A stretch of DNA of 64,000 nucleotides from NCBI GenBank assembly GCA_943842245.1, contig CALTAJ010000001.1:186001-250000 (forward strand). Direction: 5' to 3'. The translations under genes were made by a program, and so were the position numbers. The stretch comes from an uncultured Flavobacteriaceae bacterium. GTDB taxonomy: Bacteria; Bacteroidota; Bacteroidia; Flavobacteriales; Flavobacteriaceae. Under the pieces are notes generated by a model. The model saw only the letters and a list, made by a program, of their open reading frames with translations. It was not told the origin of the DNA and ran no database searches. Positions 10,459 to 17,855 of this stretch are shown here, piece by piece (position 1 is the first letter of the stretch; each line of letters begins with the position of its first letter).

Positions 10459-11913
10459 ATGAAACGTAAAAAACATCACTCTAGACGTAATTTTATTAAA
10501 AAAAGTATCGCTGCTTCATCTATAATTATAGTACCTCGTAATGTCCTTGGTGGACAAGGATATATTTCTCCGAGTGACCAGCTTAATATAGCCGCTATTG
10601 GCTCTGGAGGAAAAGGGGCAAGTGATATAAGTAATGCTTCTGTTCGAGGTCGTGAACGTGTTATCTCCCTTTGTGATGTTGATTTTTCTGGAAGTGCCTC
10701 TAGAACAGTAAAGAAATTTCCAAAAGCCAAGCAATATGCTGATTACAGAATAATGTTGGATAAAGAAAAAGATATTGATGCAGTTACGATTTCTACTCCA
10801 GATCATGTTCACGGTCCCGCTGCTGCTTTTGCTATGGAAAGAGGAAAACATATTTATGTTCAAAAGCCAATGACTCACAACATAAGAGAAGCACGAATGT
10901 TAACTGAAATGGCTCGTAAACAAAAAGTAGTTACTCAAATGGGTAACCAAGGTGGATCAAATCCACTTCTAAATATGGTTCAAGACTGGATTGATAGTGG
11001 AAAAATTGGTGCTGTCTCTGATGTAAAAATCTGGACAAACCGTCCAGTATGGCCTCAAGGTGTTATGATGCCAAAATCTGACTCTAGTTTAAAACCTGAC
11101 GCACTAAACTGGGACTTATGGTTGGGACCAGCTAAAGAAAAACCTTACACACCTAACATGCATCCTTTCAGTTGGAGGGGATGGTGGGATTACGGAACTG
11201 GTGCTCTTGGTGATGTAGGATGTCATTTGATTGATATTCCTTTTCGTACTCTTGGATTAAAATATCCAACTGCTGCAGAATGTAGCGTCGGAAGTGTATT
11301 TTCAAAGATGTGGTCTCCTGATTACTTACCAGAAGGTTGTCCTCCTTCTTCTTTAATAACAATCAATTTTGATGCTACTGAAAAAAGTAAATCTCCTATT
11401 CAAATGACATGGAGCGATGGTGGTATTAGACCTCCACATCCAGAAATTATACCAGCAAATAGTGACATTGGTGGGAGAAATAGTGAAAATGGAGTATTGA
11501 TAATTGGAGAAAAAGGAATCATTTCAACCAATATTAATGACAGTTCTCCACTAATGCCAAAATTATATCTTAATGATGGTACTACAGATTTTGGTCCTGA
11601 AGTTGAAAAAATGACAGAACCAGAGTACGGGCATCAACGTAAGTGGGTTGATGCATGTAAAGCTGGATTTAATAGTGATGAACATCTTGGTTTAACTTCT
11701 TCATTTGACTACGCAGGACCCATGACAGAAACTGTACTAATGGGAAATTTAGCAATTAGAAGCTATATGCTTAGAGAGGACAAAGGAAATGGTCGAATGG
11801 ATTACTTCGCTCGAAAGAAATTATTGTGGGATGGAGATAATATGAAGATCACAAACTTAGAGGCTGCAAATCAATTTGTTACAAGAGATTATCGTGAAGG
11901 TTTTAAAATTTAA
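10459..11913 (+). CDS. Tat-exported Gfo/Idh/MocA family oxidoreductase
   Basis: A 484-residue NAD(P)-dependent sugar dehydrogenase family protein. The N terminus carries a twin-arginine signal (HSRRNFIKKS, then a hydrophobic stretch), so the folded, cofactor-loaded enzyme should go to the periplasm. A Rossmann-type loop IAAIGSGGKGASD sits at about 43-55. The usual EKP catalytic motif reads QKP at about 135-137 (YVQKPMTHN), a variant common in the exported bacteroidotal subfamily. The C-terminal GFO/IDH half contains GALGDVGCHLIDIPF. In characterised Bacteroidota pathways such proteins oxidise the C3 hydroxyl of glycosides, and the product is cleaved by DUF1080-type enzymes; a DUF1080 gene lies at 13736-14539. 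Substrate not predictable. A near-consensus promoter (TATCTTTA) is at 10427-10434 and a strong terminator follows the gene. Confidence 0.88.
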   Translation: MKRKKHHSRRNFIKKSIAASSIIIVPRNVLGGQGYISPSDQLNIAAIGSGGKGASDISNASVRGRERVISLCDVDFSGSASRTVKKFPKAKQYADYRIMLDKEKDIDAVTISTPDHVHGPAAAFAMERGKHIYVQKPMTHNIREARMLTEMARKQKVVTQMGNQGGSNPLLNMVQDWIDSGKIGAVSDVKIWTNRPVWPQGVMMPKSDSSLKPDALNWDLWLGPAKEKPYTPNMHPFSWRGWWDYGTGALGDVGCHLIDIPFRTLGLKYPTAAECSVGSVFSKMWSPDYLPEGCPPSSLITINFDATEKSKSPIQMTWSDGGIRPPHPEIIPANSDIGGRNSENGVLIIGEKGIISTNINDSSPLMPKLYLNDGTTDFGPEVEKMTEPEYGHQRKWVDACKAGFNSDEHLGLTSSFDYAGPMTETVLMGNLAIRSYMLREDKGNGRMDYFARKKLLWDGDNMKITNLEAANQFVTRDYREGFKI

Positions 11914-11934
11914 TCTCAAACAAATGTTCTTTAT

Positions 11935-11964
11935 AAATCCCGCTATTTTGAGTGGGATTTTTTT
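11935..11964 (+). terminator. Rho-independent terminator after the oxidoreductase gene
   Basis: AAATCCC (11935-11941) pairs with GGGATTT (11954-11960). The stem extends inward by a G-U, a C-G and a U-A pair around the loop ATTTTG and runs into seven T residues. It separates the oxidoreductase transcript from the helicase gene. Confidence 0.8.
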
Positions 11965-12025
11965 GTCCCCTTTTTGATCAAATAAAATAAAGCTTAAAAA
12001 GACCTGAAAGCGCATAGAATTAAAT

Positions 12026-12033
12026 TACTTTTG
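12026..12033 (+). promoter_or_regulatory. Predicted -7 box TACTTTTG for the helicase gene
   Basis: An exact match to the Bacteroidota -7 consensus TAnnTTTG, 17 nt before the helicase ATG and downstream of a terminator. The expected -33 region (around 12003) reads CCTG, so it is weak or absent. Confidence 0.5.
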
Positions 12034-12050
12034 CACCCAGAATAATATTT

Positions 12051-13733
12051 ATGATAACTTTTAAGTCCCTAGGACTCAATGCTCAACTATTAAAAGCCGT
12101 TGAAAATCTAGGATTTGAATCTCCAACAGAGGTTCAACACAAAGTAATTCCAATACTTTTAGAAAATAATACAGATTTAGTCGCTTTAGCTCAAACTGGT
12201 ACGGGTAAGACAGCAGCTTTTGGATTTCCTATCTTGCAGAAAATAAATACTGAAAATCGAAATACTCAAGGTCTAATCATATCCCCTACTCGTGAATTGT
12301 GCCTGCAAATTACTAATGATATGTCTACCTATGGTCAAGGACTAAAAAACCTAAATATAGTTGCTATTTATGGCGGAGCAAGCATTACAGAACAAGCAAA
12401 AAAAATAAAACGTGGTGCTCAGATTATTGTTGCAACTCCAGGACGTCTTAAAGACATGATAAAACGTAAAATGGTTAATATTAGATCCATTGAATATTGT
12501 GTTCTTGATGAGGCAGATGAGATGCTCAATATGGGGTTTTATGAAGACATTAAGGATATTTTAAAGAATACTCCAAACGATAAGGACTCATGGCTCTTTT
12601 CAGCTACGATGCCACCAGAAGTTAATGTCATTGCTAAAAAATTCATGCACGATCCTAAAGAAATTACAGTAGGAACAAAAAATTCTAGTGCCAAAAATAT
12701 TTCTCATCAGTATTATATTGTTGGAGCAAGGGAGCGATATAGTGCCTTAAGAGCTGTAATAAGTTTGAATACTGATATTTTTGGGTGTGTTTTCTGTAGA
12801 ACGAAAATTGAAACTCAAAAAGTCGCTGATAAATTAATCAAAGATGGTTATAAAGCAGCTGCTATCCACGGAGACTTAAGCCAAAATCAAAGAGATGCAG
12901 TTATGCAATCCTTCCGTAAGAAAAAAATTCAGCTTCTAATTGCTACAGACGTTGCAGCTCGTGGAATTGATGTGGATGATATTACACATGTAATTAATTA
13001 TCAACTACCTGACGAAATTGAAATTTACACTCACAGAAGCGGAAGAACAGGAAGGGCAGGAAAACAAGGAACCTCTGTAATATTTATAACTAAATCTGAT
13101 CAAAGAAAAATTCGAATGATTGAGAATAAGTTACAAATAAAACTAGCTAAACAAGAGATGCCTTCTAATGAAACAATCTTCAGTAATAAAGTTACTCACT
13201 GGATAAATCAAATAAAAAATACACCCGTAAAAAGTGATTTAAACAATTATTTTTCAGATGCAATCGAATCTTTAAAAGATATCGATAAGGAAACTCTAAT
13301 CGAATTAATTCTTTCACATGAATTTAAAAACTTTGACTTCAACCCTAAATTAAATGATTCTAGAGAACGAAATGTAGAACAAAGAGTCAATTTTGATCGT
13401 TCTGATAGAAAAATAAATGCCCCTCAAGATAAAGATCGTTTCTTTATAAATGTTGGGGCTCGTGACCAATACGAATGGCAGACTCTAAAAGACTTCTTAC
13501 GTTCTTTTCTGAAATTAGGTCAGGAAGATGTTTTTCAAGTTGAAGTCATGAAAAACTTTTCCTTTTTCTCAACTCATAAAAATCACAGAGATCTTGTACT
13601 AAAATCATTTGACAACCTTATCATGGACGAAAGAAAAGTGAATGTAGAGCTTACAAAAAAAGGGAAAACATACTCTCCAAAATCAAGATCAAAAAAGAAA
13701 AAAAGTGGGTTTAAAAAGAAAAAATTCAGATAA
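12051..13733 (+). CDS. DEAD-box ATP-dependent RNA helicase (CsdA/DeaD-like)
   Basis: A 560-residue RNA helicase likely acting in ribosome assembly, RNA turnover or cold adaptation. All core motifs are visible: Q motif (GFESPTEVQ), Walker A AQTGTGKT near 47-54, PTRELCLQ, ATPGRLKD, DEAD near 153, SATMP near 185, and in domain 2 the ARGIDVDDITHVINY and HRSGRTGRAG segments. A DbpA-type RNA-binding domain spans about 440-530, and the protein ends in a strongly basic tail (KKKKSGFKKKKFR) typical of bacteroidotal DeaD homologues. The gene has its own promoter and lies convergent with the DUF1080 gene, with only 2 bp between stop codons. Confidence 0.93.
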   Translation: MITFKSLGLNAQLLKAVENLGFESPTEVQHKVIPILLENNTDLVALAQTGTGKTAAFGFPILQKINTENRNTQGLIISPTRELCLQITNDMSTYGQGLKNLNIVAIYGGASITEQAKKIKRGAQIIVATPGRLKDMIKRKMVNIRSIEYCVLDEADEMLNMGFYEDIKDILKNTPNDKDSWLFSATMPPEVNVIAKKFMHDPKEITVGTKNSSAKNISHQYYIVGARERYSALRAVISLNTDIFGCVFCRTKIETQKVADKLIKDGYKAAAIHGDLSQNQRDAVMQSFRKKKIQLLIATDVAARGIDVDDITHVINYQLPDEIEIYTHRSGRTGRAGKQGTSVIFITKSDQRKIRMIENKLQIKLAKQEMPSNETIFSNKVTHWINQIKNTPVKSDLNNYFSDAIESLKDIDKETLIELILSHEFKNFDFNPKLNDSRERNVEQRVNFDRSDRKINAPQDKDRFFINVGARDQYEWQTLKDFLRSFLKLGQEDVFQVEVMKNFSFFSTHKNHRDLVLKSFDNLIMDERKVNVELTKKGKTYSPKSRSKKKKSGFKKKKFR

Positions 13734-13735
13734 CC

Positions 13736-14539
13736 CTATAACTTACGCATCCAAATATTTCGATAAGAAACTTTACCATCACCGTGATCTTGTAATAATA
13801 GTGACCGATGAGTTCCACCCTTTTGTCCGTCCAATGGGAATGAATCTTTATGAGTTTCATGCATTCCAATAAAACTTGTAGTTCCAAGGATTTTAGTCTT
13901 ATTGTGAATTAAAATTCCATTATGAAAAATTGTGAAAGTACCTGATTTTATCTGGATTCCTTCATCATCATACTTTGGTTCATTAAACACAATATCATAA
14001 ACCTGCCATTCTCCTGGAGGGCGGGAAGCATTTACTAATGGCATATTCTGTTTATATATTGATCCAGCCTGTCCATTTGAATAGGTCTTATTTTTATAAC
14101 TATCTAAAACCTGAACCTCATATCTCCTTTGAAAATAAATTCCACTATTTCCCCTTCCTTGTCCTTCTCCAGTAACAATTTTTGGGGTTTTCCATTCTAT
14201 ATGTAATTGAATCGAACCATGTTCAAATTTAGTTTCAATACTTCCAGATCCAAGATTAACCGTCATAGACTTATCGTCATTTAGAATCCATTCAACAGGT
14301 TTTTTGGAAACTGAATGATGCCATTTGGAAAGATCGGTTCCATCAAACAGAATTATTGCATCATTAGGTGGAGAGCCGAAAATTCCGGATTTTACTATGG
14401 TCGGTTCAGGATCCCAAACTTCATTATTTTTCGCAATAGTTAAATAATTTGCTACAATTGAATCGTATCTTTTCTTGTCAACATTTTTTTGAGAGAAGAC
14501 GAATTGAATTAAAAACAGAAAAATTATGAAATATTTCAT
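13736..14539 (-). CDS. Exported DUF1080 (3-keto-disaccharide/glycoside hydrolase family)
   Basis: A 267-residue protein with a signal peptide (FLIQFVFSQ) and one DUF1080 jelly-roll domain. Typical family strings are AIILFDGTDLSKW near 64-76, GSIQLHIEWKTP, GRGNSGIYFQRRYEVQVLDS near 140, YKQNMPLVNASRPPGEWQ, and a closing SYRNIWMRK. Members act on 3-keto-glucosides in periplasmic pathways whose first step is a Gfo/Idh/MocA dehydrogenase; such a gene lies 1.8 kb away on the other strand. Some members are reported as lyases rather than hydrolases, so the exact reaction is not certain. No lipobox is visible, so a soluble periplasmic location is likely. Confidence 0.87.
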   Translation of the reverse strand: MKYFIIFLFLIQFVFSQKNVDKKRYDSIVANYLTIAKNNEVWDPEPTIVKSGIFGSPPNDAIILFDGTDLSKWHHSVSKKPVEWILNDDKSMTVNLGSGSIETKFEHGSIQLHIEWKTPKIVTGEGQGRGNSGIYFQRRYEVQVLDSYKNKTYSNGQAGSIYKQNMPLVNASRPPGEWQVYDIVFNEPKYDDEGIQIKSGTFTIFHNGILIHNKTKILGTTSFIGMHETHKDSFPLDGQKGGTHRSLLLQDHGDGKVSYRNIWMRKL

Positions 14540-14630
14540 TTTTATACTTTAAATTAAATTTTATTCAATGAAGCTAAACATTTATATTTAAATAATAGAT
14601 TATCAAATAAAATCTGTTAAAATTATTTTT

Positions 14631-14732
14631 GTGTTTTTTAACAAAGAAGCAAATGGTAAAAATAAAAATCTTTTAAAAAAGCCTTTTCAAGACTATTCCG
14701 AATCAACATTAACTCCAAAAATTGAAGTTTAA
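14631..14732 (+). CDS. Possible 33-residue ORF or gene remnant
   Basis: A GTG-initiated frame encodes 33 residues ending in QDYSESTLTPKIEV and overlaps the end of hisS by 4 nt on the opposite strand. Its composition looks protein-like rather than random. An exact TATTTTTG box lies at 14624-14631, but it overlaps the only plausible start, so this promoter could not drive the whole frame. It may be a decayed gene tail, a very small protein or chance. No family is recognised. Confidence 0.2.
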   Translation: MFFNKEANGKNKNLLKKPFQDYSESTLTPKIEV

Positions 14733-16099
14733 TTTAATATCTTAATTAAGTTTGACAAAGGATAAGAAGTCTGTTCTCCACTTTTCATGTTTTTTAAAAT
14801 AAAAGTGTTTTGCTCTAATTCCTCTGAACCAATCAGTATAACTTTGTGTATCCCCTTGGAATTCGCATACCCCAATTGTTTTTTGAGTTTAGATTCGATT
14901 GGATAGAGCTCACAAGAAATATTTTGATTTCTTAATTGATTAAGATATGGAAATATAATATTTACGGCTTCAACGCCAAAATTGGCAAATAAAACTTGAG
15001 TTTTCGGTGAAAGGCTTTTTGGGAATAGTCCTAATTCATCCATCACCAAGTAAATCCTTTCAAAGCCAAAAGAAATTCCAATACCGCTTATGTTTTTTAA
15101 TCCAAAAGTATTTGTCAAATTATCATACCTACCGCCACCACCAATTGATCCCATTTTTACCTTTTCCGGTGCTGCAACCTCAACAATAATACCTGTATAA
15201 TAATGTAAGCCGCGAGCAAGAGTTAAATCAAATTGCAGTTTAATAGATTTAAGTTGATTATCATTAAATTGATTTAATGTAAACTCTAACTCTGAAAGCC
15301 CCTCTAAACCTATTTTATGGGAGGATAATAATTCTTTAAGTATAAATATTTGATGCTTAATAGAACCATCTAATTTTAAGATTTTTTCTAAGATTTTAAG
15401 GGACTCTTTAGAGAAATCTTTTTTGATTAATTCATTTAATACCCCAATATGACCAATTTTGTCTAATTTATCTAAAGCTATTGTGAATTCAATTAATTTA
15501 GATTCAGCTCCCAAAAGTGATGCAATTCCTGATAAAATTTTTCGATGATTTACCTTCAAGGTTAAACCTTTAATTTTTAAATCAGAAAAAGCTTTATCAT
15601 ATAAGTAAATCATTTCTACTTCTTGCCAAAGGGAACTATCCCCTACTACATCTGCATCACATTGATAAAATTCTTGGAAACGTCCGTGTTGGGGACGGTC
15701 TGCACGCCAGACAGGTTGAATTTGATAACGCCGGAAAGGAAATACTAATTCGTTTTGATGTTCTGCTACAAAACGAGCAAAAGGAACTGTTAGATCATAT
15801 CGTAATGCTTTTCCTGATATTGAACGAATAAATTTTTGGCTCTCACCACTATCCAACGCCTCTATATCCGCTTTTTTAATTTTATCTCCAGAATTTAAAA
15901 TTTTAAATACTAATCGATCTCCTTCCTCACCATAAACACCAGTTAATGTCTCTAACCTCTCAAAAGATGGAGTCTCAATAGGACTGAATCCAAAAGATTC
16001 AAAAGAATTTTGTAGAATTTTTTTAATATAATCACGTTTGGCTATTTCACCAGAAAAAAAGTCTCGGGTACCTTTTAATGTAGCGGGCTTTATTGACAT
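14729..16099 (-). CDS. hisS: Histidine--tRNA ligase
   Basis: A 456-residue class II aminoacyl-tRNA synthetase that charges tRNA-His in the cytoplasm. Visible signatures are the N-terminal KGTRDF, motif 2 around FRRYQIQPVWRADRPQHGRF near 122-141, the histidine-specific LARGLHYYTGIIVE (usual form LVRGLDYYTG), the GGGGRYDNL loop, and motif 3 GIGISFGFERI. A C-terminal anticodon-binding domain (VLFANFGVEAV... ) completes it. The length fits bacteroidotal HisS. It lies 26 bp downstream of the DUF6495 gene on the same strand, an arrangement common in flavobacteria. Confidence 0.95.
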   Translation of the reverse strand: MSIKPATLKGTRDFFSGEIAKRDYIKKILQNSFESFGFSPIETPSFERLETLTGVYGEEGDRLVFKILNSGDKIKKADIEALDSGESQKFIRSISGKALRYDLTVPFARFVAEHQNELVFPFRRYQIQPVWRADRPQHGRFQEFYQCDADVVGDSSLWQEVEMIYLYDKAFSDLKIKGLTLKVNHRKILSGIASLLGAESKLIEFTIALDKLDKIGHIGVLNELIKKDFSKESLKILEKILKLDGSIKHQIFILKELLSSHKIGLEGLSELEFTLNQFNDNQLKSIKLQFDLTLARGLHYYTGIIVEVAAPEKVKMGSIGGGGRYDNLTNTFGLKNISGIGISFGFERIYLVMDELGLFPKSLSPKTQVLFANFGVEAVNIIFPYLNQLRNQNISCELYPIESKLKKQLGYANSKGIHKVILIGSEELEQNTFILKNMKSGEQTSYPLSNLIKILN

Positions 16100-16125
16100 T
16101 TTATTAAATCTATTACAAATATCTT

Positions 16126-16608
16126 TTATTTTGATGAATTGAGAAAATAACTTTTTAGCAACTCATAACGCTTCCCCTTTGAAATCATGGCTCCTTTTTT
16201 AAGATAATTGTAAATAAATACATTACGAGACGGAGTATAAGCTTTTGATGATTCAAAAATATCAATTTGGTCTGACTGCAATGAATTTAAAACCTTTTTA
16301 AAACCATTAGATGTACTTAGATCTGCTAAATTAGAATCTATTTTAAGAATTAAAACATCTATTAATCTTTTTTTAGTGTGAAATAGATATAATTGATCTG
16401 AAGTAGAATACTCTAAATACTCACAGTCTGATAAAATTTTATCCCATACTAAATCACTAAAAGAGTTTAAATAATTATCTAATAATTCGGGTTTATCAGA
16501 TTTTATAATATTCCAATCTTTTTTAGTGATACTTTGAGTTGCTAAAAAAACAGCAAATTCCTTATGCATTTCATTAAATTGTACTTCAGATAATTTATGA
16601 TATTTCAC
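16126..16608 (-). CDS. DUF6495-like protein
   Basis: A 160-residue soluble protein without signal or membrane segments. It has the pattern I associate with the flavobacterial DUF6495 family that sits next to hisS: KYHKLSEVQFNEMHKEF at the start, FLATQSITKKDWNIIK, FSDLVWDKIL with a following EYLE, a YLFH motif, and a C-terminal KGAMISKGKRYELLK. The function is unknown. It starts downstream of the ribosomal-protein operon terminator and is followed by hisS on the same strand, so the two may be co-transcribed. Confidence 0.7.
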   Translation of the reverse strand: MKYHKLSEVQFNEMHKEFAVFLATQSITKKDWNIIKSDKPELLDNYLNSFSDLVWDKILSDCEYLEYSTSDQLYLFHTKKRLIDVLILKIDSNLADLSTSNGFKKVLNSLQSDQIDIFESSKAYTPSRNVFIYNYLKKGAMISKGKRYELLKSYFLNSSK

Positions 16609-16626
16609 AGTTTTTTTAAAATAAAA

Positions 16627-16648
16627 AAACCCACTTAAAAGTGGGTTT
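16627..16648 (-). terminator. Terminator of the rpsF-rpsR-rplI operon
   Basis: AAACCCACTT (16627-16636) and AAGTGGGTTT (16639-16648) form a perfect 10-bp stem. On the minus strand it is followed by a T run. It lies 8 bp beyond the rplI stop codon. Confidence 0.8.
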
Positions 16649-16656
16649 TATTGTTA

Positions 16657-17109
16657 TCATTTTTTATCAGGAATAATTTCGAAAGGAAGTTCAAAATTTA
16701 CTTCACGGTGCAGCCTTATCGTTGCTTCATATTTCCCAAGACGTTTTATTATTTTACCAGGTAATGTTATATATTTTTTATCGATCTCTGAGGATAGAGC
16801 ACTGATTGCAGATGCTAAATCAGAATTAGTGACGGATCCAAATAATTTATCTCCAGAACCTACTTTTGATGGTAATTTAACATCAAGAGCTTTTATCTCC
16901 TCTGCTCTTTTATTAGCTGCATCAATAATAGATTGCTCTTTAAAAGCGCGTTGTTTTAAATTTTCAGTTAAAACTTTACGAGCAGAAACAGTAGCTATCA
17001 CAGCTTTCCCTTGTGGTATTAAAAAGTTTCGCCCGTAGCCATTTTTCACACTCACTATATCGTCTTTAAATCCTAGATTTTGGACGTCTTCTTTTAAAAT
17101 TAATTCCAT
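16657..17109 (-). CDS. rplI: 50S ribosomal protein L9
   Basis: A 150-residue L9 of normal length. The N-terminal domain begins MELILKEDVQNLGFKDDIV and contains the conserved VKNGYGRNFLIPQGKA (about 22-37). A long connecting helix and the C-terminal domain (GSGDKLFGSVTNSDLASAI, IKRLGKYEATIRLH) follow. L9 binds 23S rRNA at the base of the L1 stalk. It is the last gene of the rpsF-rpsR-rplI operon, 14 bp after rpsR, with a terminator directly behind it. Confidence 0.97.
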   Translation of the reverse strand: MELILKEDVQNLGFKDDIVSVKNGYGRNFLIPQGKAVIATVSARKVLTENLKQRAFKEQSIIDAANKRAEEIKALDVKLPSKVGSGDKLFGSVTNSDLASAISALSSEIDKKYITLPGKIIKRLGKYEATIRLHREVNFELPFEIIPDKK

Positions 17110-17123
17110 TTTGAGCGTTTTAA

Positions 17124-17420
17124 TTATTTTAACATATCAGCAACATAAGGCATCAATGCCAAATGACGTGCTCTTTTTACAGCTACGGAAACCTTACGTT
17201 GATACTTTAATGATGTACCTGTAAGTCTTCTTGGTAAAATTTTTCCCTGCTCATTTACAAACTTTAATAAGAAATCAGAGTCTTTATAATCAATATACTT
17301 GATTCCTGATCGCTTGAAGCGACAATACTTTTTTTGAACTGAAGTATCAATATTTAACGGGGTTAAATAACGAATTTCCCCCTCTTTTTTACCTGAATTT
17401 TGTTCTTCTATCTTAGACAT
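17124..17420 (-). CDS. rpsR: 30S ribosomal protein S18
   Basis: A 98-residue S18, which partners S6 on the platform of the small subunit. The conserved core [15 protein letters not shown]...[18 protein letters not shown] is clear, followed by the basic helix [20 protein letters not shown]. The acidic N-terminal extension (about 20 residues) is usual for Bacteroidota. It lies 3 bp after rpsF and 14 bp before rplI. Confidence 0.97.
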   Translation of the reverse strand: MSKIEEQNSGKKEGEIRYLTPLNIDTSVQKKYCRFKRSGIKYIDYKDSDFLLKFVNEQGKILPRRLTGTSLKYQRKVSVAVKRARHLALMPYVADMLK

Positions 17421-17423
17421 TAC

Positions 17424-17762
17424 TTATGATTTAGCTTTATTTCTTTTCTTTCTTTTTTCGGCCCATGCTTGCCCATGCTTGTCTAACTTTACAGTAAGAT
17501 ATCGCATAACACGCTCATCACGGCGAAATTCTACTTCTATAGCAGAGACAGCTTCGTTAGGTGCAGCATATTCAAAAAGATGATAAAAGCCACTCTTTTT
17601 ATTTTCAATAGGATAGGCTAACTTCTTAAGTCCCCAGTTTTCTTGATTCGACATCGAACCTTTTTGAGTCTTAATTAGTTCTACATATTTTTGAACTGCT
17701 TCCTCTATCTGAGTTTCAGATAGAACGGGATTTAAAATGAAAACAGTTTCGTATTGGTTCAT
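17424..17762 (-). CDS. rpsF: 30S ribosomal protein S6
   Basis: A 112-residue S6 with the family pattern MNQYETVFILNPVLSE, the central NWGLKKLAYPIENKKSGFYHL and RDERVMRYLTVKLD. An ATG further upstream at 17783 also keeps frame, but it overlaps the predicted -7 box (17781-17788), and family members start at MNQYET, so 17762 is chosen. It is the first gene of the rpsF-rpsR-rplI operon. A basic tail (EKRKKRNKAK) closes the protein. Confidence 0.96.
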   Translation of the reverse strand: MNQYETVFILNPVLSETQIEEAVQKYVELIKTQKGSMSNQENWGLKKLAYPIENKKSGFYHLFEYAAPNEAVSAIEVEFRRDERVMRYLTVKLDKHGQAWAEKRKKRNKAKS

Positions 17763-17780
17763 AATATTAATTTTGGATTG

Positions 17781-17812
17781 CAAAAGTACGTTTCTATCAA
17801 TATAAACACAAA
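17781..17812 (-). promoter_or_regulatory. Promoter of the rpsF-rpsR-rplI operon
   Basis: On the minus strand, TTTG (17812-17809), 20 nt, then TACTTTTG (17788-17781). This fits the Bacteroidota TTTG-N19/21-TAnnTTTG pattern. The -7 box ends 18 nt before the chosen rpsF start. Confidence 0.65.
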
Positions 17813-17855
17813 TAAATCATTGAGTTTATTAATATAAATATGATGTGTTTTGTTT

